NCBI GenBank assembly: GCA_900316665.1 | Contig: ONDV01000009.1 | Span: forward strand, 1-58,914 | Direction: 5' to 3' | Origin: an uncultured Lachnospiraceae bacterium | GTDB taxonomy: Bacteria; Bacillota; Clostridia; Lachnospirales; Lachnospiraceae | Length of the DNA: 58,914 bases | Part shown: positions 54,828 through 58,914 of the stretch, one piece after another | Numbering within the stretch: position 1 is the stretch's first letter | Layout of the letters: each line of letters starts with the position of its first letter | The notes under the pieces: generated by a model | What the model saw: only the letters and a program-made list of their open reading frames with translations | The model's database searches: none | What the model was told of the DNA's origin: nothing | Made by a program: the position numbers and the translations under genes

Positions 54828-56228
54828 ATGGGCGAGAATGAAAAGACAAGAGATGATTACGAATACGAAGACGAGATCCTCGAACTTCTGAGGAGCAATC
54901 TTTCTCCTAAAATCATCAGTGATAAATTAAAAGAATATCACGCAAACGATCTGGCAAATGTTCTTCCGAAACTGACAGACCATGAAAGGGAGAGTCTCTA
55001 CCGCATGGTCAGTATAGAAGAACTGGCAGAGATATTTTCGTATTGCGACGAGCCTGATAAATATCTCGATGAGCTCGATCTGGTCAGAGCGGCTTCCGTT
55101 CTTGAAGAAATGGAAGAGGATGACGCGGTAGATATTTTAAAGAATACGGAATCGCCAAACAAAAAGGCATGGATCGCTCTTATGAGCGAATCATCACAGA
55201 AATCCATCGCTATGCTGGCATCCTATGATGAGGATGAGATCGCGAGCCGGATGACGACAAATTTCGTCACACTGCCTTATAACATATCTATAAAAGAGGC
55301 AGTGAGCTCGGTAATCGCTCAGGCTGCTGAGAATGACAATATATCAGTTATTTATGTTCTGGATGAAAAAGGTGTCTTCTACGGGGCAATCGATCTTAAA
55401 GATCTGATAATTGCCAGGAGCACAGACAAGCTCGAAGATCTTATTGTGACAGCCTACCCTTATGTATATGCTCATGAGAAGATCGATGACTGTCTGGAAA
55501 AATTAAAAGAGTATTCCGAGGAATCCATTCCTGTCCTGTCGGATGATAACCATATTCTGGGTGTGATCACAGCTCAGGACATCACAGAGGTACTCGATGC
55601 GGAGATGGGCGAGGATTACGCTAAATTCGCAGGTTTGAGTGCTGAGGAGGATCTGAAGGAGCCACTGGGCGAGAGCATTAAAAAGAGACTGCCATGGCTT
55701 ATTCTTCTTCTTGGTCTGGGACTCATAGTATCATCGGTAGTAAGCGTTTTCGAGGGCGTTGTAGCAAAGCTTACTCTGATAATGGCATTCCAGTCTCTGA
55801 TACTTGATATGTCAGGAAATGTCGGAACCCAGTCTCTGGCTGTAACGATAAGAGTCCTTACTAATGAAAAGCTGACGCTGTCTGAAAAATTCAAATTAAT
55901 ATGGAAAGAAATGCGGGTAGGCTTTGTCAACGGACTTGCCCTCTGCCTGATATCCTTTGTCGGCATAGGAATATACATCATGGCTGTCAAGCATTACGGC
56001 CCCGGCATGGCATTTACCATATCGGGATGTGTCGGAATATCCCTGGCGCTGGCGATGACCATATCAAGCTTTGTCGGAACGTCCATTCCTGAATTTTTCA
56101 AATCAGTCGGGATCGATCCGGCAGCAGCGTCAGGCCCCCTCATCACTACGGTTACCGACCTTGTCGGCGTGGTGACATATTATGGACTTTCATGGCTGCT
56201 TCTGATAAATACCTTACATTTGGTATGA
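54828..56228 (+). CDS. mgtE: Magnesium transporter MgtE
   Basis: Mg2+ channel of the cytoplasmic membrane. The 466-residue protein has the acidic N-domain (about 10-130, with VSIEELAEIFSYCDEP), two CBS domains (MTTNFVTLPYNISIKEA and AYPYVYAHEKIDDCLEKL) that sense Mg2+, a connecting helix, and five membrane segments. The pore signature reads MSGNVGTQS where GGNxGxQ is common. The conserved Asp of the last segment is present (ITTVTDLVG). AAAGGAG precedes the ATG, right after the attenuator hairpin. Confidence 0.95.
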   Translation: MGENEKTRDDYEYEDEILELLRSNLSPKIISDKLKEYHANDLANVLPKLTDHERESLYRMVSIEELAEIFSYCDEPDKYLDELDLVRAASVLEEMEEDDAVDILKNTESPNKKAWIALMSESSQKSIAMLASYDEDEIASRMTTNFVTLPYNISIKEAVSSVIAQAAENDNISVIYVLDEKGVFYGAIDLKDLIIARSTDKLEDLIVTAYPYVYAHEKIDDCLEKLKEYSEESIPVLSDDNHILGVITAQDITEVLDAEMGEDYAKFAGLSAEEDLKEPLGESIKKRLPWLILLLGLGLIVSSVVSVFEGVVAKLTLIMAFQSLILDMSGNVGTQSLAVTIRVLTNEKLTLSEKFKLIWKEMRVGFVNGLALCLISFVGIGIYIMAVKHYGPGMAFTISGCVGISLALAMTISSFVGTSIPEFFKSVGIDPAAASGPLITTVTDLVGVVTYYGLSWLLLINTLHLV

Positions 56229-56238
56229 CGTGATTTAC

Positions 56239-56330
56239 TTGACAATATTCCCTGTCCGCATTAGAGTATGACAGGAGACAGACAATGCATGGATCAATGA
56301 GGACCATATGTATAGCATATGGTCCTTTTA
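56239..56330 (+). promoter_or_regulatory. Attenuator-like leader of the amino-acid ABC operon
   Basis: A promoter TTGACA (56239-56244), 17 nt, TAGAGT (56262-56267) is followed by AGGAG and ATG 56285. A perfect 10-bp hairpin GGACCATATG (56301-56310) with CATATGGTCC (56316-56325) and TTTTAT comes next. No promoter is visible after the hairpin, so transcription of the ABC genes seems to pass through it. It could equally be the mgtE terminator. Confidence 0.6.
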
Positions 56331-56359
56331 TATGTTTCCGTGTAGTGATAGACTTATGA
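56285..56359 (+). CDS. Putative short leader ORF
   Basis: 24 codons starting MHGSMRTICIAYGPF and ending TGA at 56357-56359, 25 nt before the binding-protein gene. AGGAG lies 7 nt before the ATG. Codons 6-14 are the arms of the hairpin above. No single amino acid is strongly enriched, so the sensed signal is unclear; chance occurrence is possible. Confidence 0.3.
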   Translation: MHGSMRTICIAYGPFICFRVVIDL

Positions 56360-56384
56360 CATCTTTTGGAAAGGAAGTTTATTT

Positions 56385-57227
56385 ATGAGATACAAGAAAA
56401 GATTAGCTGCACTTATGACAGGTCTTGTTTTATGCGCGACAATGCTCGGAGCCTGCAAGAGCACCGGCTCCGGCAAGGCAGCATCAGGGAAATCAGATGT
56501 CCTCAGAGTAGGAATGGAATGCAATTACGCTCCTTTTAACTGGACTACGACCAAGCAGGGCGAATTTACCCAGCCCATCAGCGGCAGCAAGGATTACGCA
56601 GACGGATATGATGTAGTCATAGCCAGCCGCATGGCAAAGAAGCTCGGTAAAAAGGTAGAGATCGTAAAGCTCGACTGGGATAATCTGATTCTGTCACTGA
56701 ACAATAATCAGATAGACGCTATCATAGCCGGAATGACAGATACGAAGAAGAGAGAAAAGGAAGTAGCTTTTACAAAACCTTACTATGTATCTGAAGAGGT
56801 CATGATTGTTAAAAAAGGCGGTAAATATGACGAAGCCAAGGACATTCAGGATTTCTCAGGTGCTACGGTCCAGGGACAGATGAATACAATATATGATCAG
56901 GTCATAGACCAGATCAAGGGAGTAAATCATAAGCCGGCAGCTGAGACTTTTCCCGCTGCCATACAGGCTCTCCAGTCGGGTTCGGTAGACGGAGTAGTAT
57001 CTGAGCTTCCGGTTGCAAACGGTGTGGTTTCAGCAAACAGTGATCTGGCCATAGTTCGTTTTGACAGCGGCAAGAACTTCAAGGCTGACACGTCTGTCTC
57101 GATTGCGGTAAGGAAAAAGGATACGGATCTTAAAAATAATCTTGACAAAGCGCTTGCCGAGATATCTACTGAAGACAGAAACAAATTGATGCAGGCTGCT
57201 GTGGAGCGCCAGCCGGCAACCAAATGA
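56385..57227 (+). CDS. Polar amino-acid ABC transporter substrate-binding lipoprotein
   Basis: Binds an amino acid outside the cell. The 280-residue protein has a lipoprotein signal (lipobox LGAC, about residue 24) and the family-3 binding fold: LRVGMECNYAPFNW, DGYDVVIASRMAKKLGKKVEIV, IIAGMTDTKKREKEVAFTKPYY. The ligand is probably a polar amino acid; which one is not decidable. AAAGGAAG precedes the ATG; two ABC partner genes follow. Confidence 0.9.
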   Translation: MRYKKRLAALMTGLVLCATMLGACKSTGSGKAASGKSDVLRVGMECNYAPFNWTTTKQGEFTQPISGSKDYADGYDVVIASRMAKKLGKKVEIVKLDWDNLILSLNNNQIDAIIAGMTDTKKREKEVAFTKPYYVSEEVMIVKKGGKYDEAKDIQDFSGATVQGQMNTIYDQVIDQIKGVNHKPAAETFPAAIQALQSGSVDGVVSELPVANGVVSANSDLAIVRFDSGKNFKADTSVSIAVRKKDTDLKNNLDKALAEISTEDRNKLMQAAVERQPATK

Positions 57228-57247
57228 GTTTATTGAAAGAGTGATTT

Positions 57248-58018
57248 ATGTTTTTCAAAAATTGTGCGGAGATACTGTCTGTATACGGGACAAGTCTTCT
57301 GGTCGGAGTCAGGACTACCCTGATCGTATCCTTGAGCGGTACGGCTTTCGGACTGATACTGGGACTTATTGTAGGAGGACTTCGTGCCGTCAAACTTGAT
57401 TTCACGGCATCTCCTGCTGTCAGGATCTTAAAGGGAATATTCGATGTGATCGCTAATATCTATATAACTCTTTTCCGCGGCACACCGATGATGGTGCAGG
57501 CTGTGTTTATTTATTATGCTCTCCTGCATGTCATTCACTGGAATACTCTGACAGCTGCGATAGTAGTAATCAGTATCAATACAGGCGCCTATATGGCAGA
57601 GATAATCAGATCCGGAATACAGGCTGTAGATCCCGGACAGACAGAAGCGGCGAGGTCTCTTGGCATGTCCAATGCCGAGACCATGAGAGCTGTTGTTCTC
57701 CCGCAGGCTATAAGAAATGCCTTTCCCGCCATCGGCAATGAGCTTATTGTAAATATCAAGGATTCGTCGGTACTTATGATAATATCCATTACAGAGCTGA
57801 TGTTTCAGGCAAAAAGCATTGCCGGATCGACGTTCCATTTTACAGAAACTTATTTCATCGAAGCCATGATATATCTCCTGCTTACATCCATAGCAAGTCT
57901 GATTCTCAACATGATAGAGAAGAAGATGAATCATAAGGCGGATCTGTCGGTTCCGATGAGTGATACAACGCCGGAAAATTCAAAGTTTATTCATATTCGT
58001 TCCGGTGAGAGAGGTTGA
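57248..58018 (+). CDS. Polar amino-acid ABC transporter permease
   Basis: A 256-residue permease of the His/Glu/Gln/Arg family. It has [16 protein letters not shown], the membrane motif [13 protein letters not shown] and the EAA loop [38 protein letters not shown]. It is 20 nt after the binding-protein gene and 4 nt before the ATPase gene. Confidence 0.93.
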   Translation: MFFKNCAEILSVYGTSLLVGVRTTLIVSLSGTAFGLILGLIVGGLRAVKLDFTASPAVRILKGIFDVIANIYITLFRGTPMMVQAVFIYYALLHVIHWNTLTAAIVVISINTGAYMAEIIRSGIQAVDPGQTEAARSLGMSNAETMRAVVLPQAIRNAFPAIGNELIVNIKDSSVLMIISITELMFQAKSIAGSTFHFTETYFIEAMIYLLLTSIASLILNMIEKKMNHKADLSVPMSDTTPENSKFIHIRSGERG

Positions 58019-58022
58019 TGAT

Positions 58023-58757
58023 ATGGCAGCATTAGTAGAGATCAAAGACATAAAGAAGAAGTTCGGAGATCTGGAAGTACTGAAGGGAGTAGACTTCTCC
58101 GTAGATGAGGGAGAGGTCGTATGCCTTATCGGAAGATCCGGCTCAGGCAAATCAACCCTGCTTCGCTGTATAAATCTTCTGGAGAGACCTGACAGCGGGG
58201 AAATAAATGTATTCGGTTCTGACATAATGAAGATACGCGATGTAAATGCGTATAGAGCCAAGGTCGGAATGTGCTTTCAGCAATTCAACCTGTTTTCAAA
58301 TATGAACGTGCTTACAAATTGCGTCAAGCCCCAGATGATGGTGCTGAAACGTACCAGGGATGAGGCGGAAAAAGTAGCGCTCCGGCGGCTCGAAGAAGTG
58401 GGAATGAGTTCCTTTGCCGGCGCGTCGGCAAGGACGATTTCAGGCGGACAGAAGCAGAGAGTCGCTATTGCAAGAGCCCTTTGCATGGAACCGAAGCTTA
58501 TGCTTTTTGATGAGCCGACATCGGCTCTGGATCCGGAAATGGTAGGAGAAGTGCTTAGCGTTATGAAACGGCTTGCTGACGAGGGACTTACCATGATAAT
58601 TGTCACACATGAGATGAATTTTGCCAGAGAGGTGGCTGACAGAATCGTATTTATGGATGGCGGCAGGATCGAGGAAGAGGGTACGCCTGATGAGATCTTC
58701 AATCATCCGAAGAGCAGCAATACGGCGGATTTCCTCAGGGCATCGGCAAATAAATAA
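58023..58757 (+). CDS. Polar amino-acid ABC transporter ATP-binding protein
   Basis: A 244-residue ATPase with Walker [11 protein letters not shown]-loop [11 protein letters not shown], signature [15 protein letters not shown], Walker [15 protein letters not shown] and the switch His in VTHEM. ATG 58023 is chosen behind GAGAGG; an upstream in-frame ATG at 57960 lies inside the permease gene. It completes the three-gene importer. No terminator is visible before the repeat. Confidence 0.94.
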   Translation: MAALVEIKDIKKKFGDLEVLKGVDFSVDEGEVVCLIGRSGSGKSTLLRCINLLERPDSGEINVFGSDIMKIRDVNAYRAKVGMCFQQFNLFSNMNVLTNCVKPQMMVLKRTRDEAEKVALRRLEEVGMSSFAGASARTISGGQKQRVAIARALCMEPKLMLFDEPTSALDPEMVGEVLSVMKRLADEGLTMIIVTHEMNFAREVADRIVFMDGGRIEEEGTPDEIFNHPKSSNTADFLRASANK

Positions 58758-58765
58758 TAAATTAA

Positions 58766-58914
58766 AAATTCCCACATTAATAATGAAAAACTTCGTTGCA
58801 AGGATTCATTCGCTGTTTGCCAAGAGATGTCACAGTGGTGGCTCACAAGTTGTGTTTTTCTGTTTGCTCGCACGCGCTTATTAGCGGCTCTCTGACAAAA
58901 GCGCGCAGAAATGC
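58766..58914 (+). repeat. Dispersed repeat, copy D
   Basis: Starts with ATTCCCACATTAATAATG and TTCGTTGCAAGGATTCATT, then the central module GTCACAGTGGTGGC to TTAGCGGC (58829-58888) and TCTCTGACAAAAGCGCGCAGAAATGC, as in copy A but on the opposite strand. The window ends inside it. Confidence 0.8.

Overview
The window looks like one contig of a low-to-moderate GC, Gram-positive anaerobe of class Clostridia, most probably family Lachnospiraceae. Support: near-universal AGGAGG-type ribosome binding sites, many GTG/TTG starts, zinc-ribbon S14 and L36, an S10-spc-alpha ribosomal cluster with rpsD before rpoA, an unusually long L17 (174 aa), a fructose operon carrying its own HPr and enzyme I, and lipoprotein-type solute-binding proteins. 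The genus cannot be decided from the sequence. No tRNA, rRNA, CRISPR array or transposase gene was found. Both ends of the window lie inside copies of one dispersed repeat, so it is probably an assembly contig broken at that repeat.

Layout. 1-3195: repeat copy, then a SurA-N-like membrane protein, a SEC-C-tagged methionine aminopeptidase and a CgeB-like glycosyltransferase. 3196-3952: a long gene-free stretch that looks like a minus-strand non-coding RNA unit, followed by the secA promoter. 3953-11388: secA-uvrB-uvrA. 11389-17173: fructose operon fruR-fruK-fruA-ptsH-ptsI. 17174-17606: large structured repeat element and terminator. 17607-22900: four-gene unit of a DUF2201/VWA protein, a MoxR-type AAA+ ATPase, a cytosolic leucine-rich-repeat protein and an rRNA-type methyltransferase. 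22901-38440: structured leader, then rpsJ to rplQ with secY, adk, infA, rpmJ and rpoA, closed by a strong terminator. 38472-46202: LacI-type regulator divergent from a maltodextrin-type ABC importer (no ATPase gene), a surface GH13 enzyme and a HAD phosphatase. 46216-53860: mutS2, yhaM, a 23S rRNA uracil methyltransferase, a cytosolic GH5 enzyme and a membrane diguanylate cyclase. 53934-58757: acylphosphatase, a 50-residue Cys-rich membrane peptide, mgtE behind a complex attenuator leader, and a polar amino-acid ABC importer behind a second attenuator-like leader. 58766-58914: repeat copy.

How it works together. The fru operon is a self-contained fructose PTS; its HPr has His15 but Gly at position 46, so it can carry phosphate but cannot receive the HPr-kinase signal. 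The mal-type block takes up and cleaves alpha-glucans under LacI control. The most interesting unexplained parts are the mgtE leader (Asp-rich mini-ORF overlapping a hairpin, plus a terminator with a perfect 8-nt competitor about 210 nt upstream), the VWA-MoxR-LRR-methyltransferase cassette, the 3190-3745 minus-strand RNA candidate, and the dispersed repeat with terminal inverted repeats and a cruciform.
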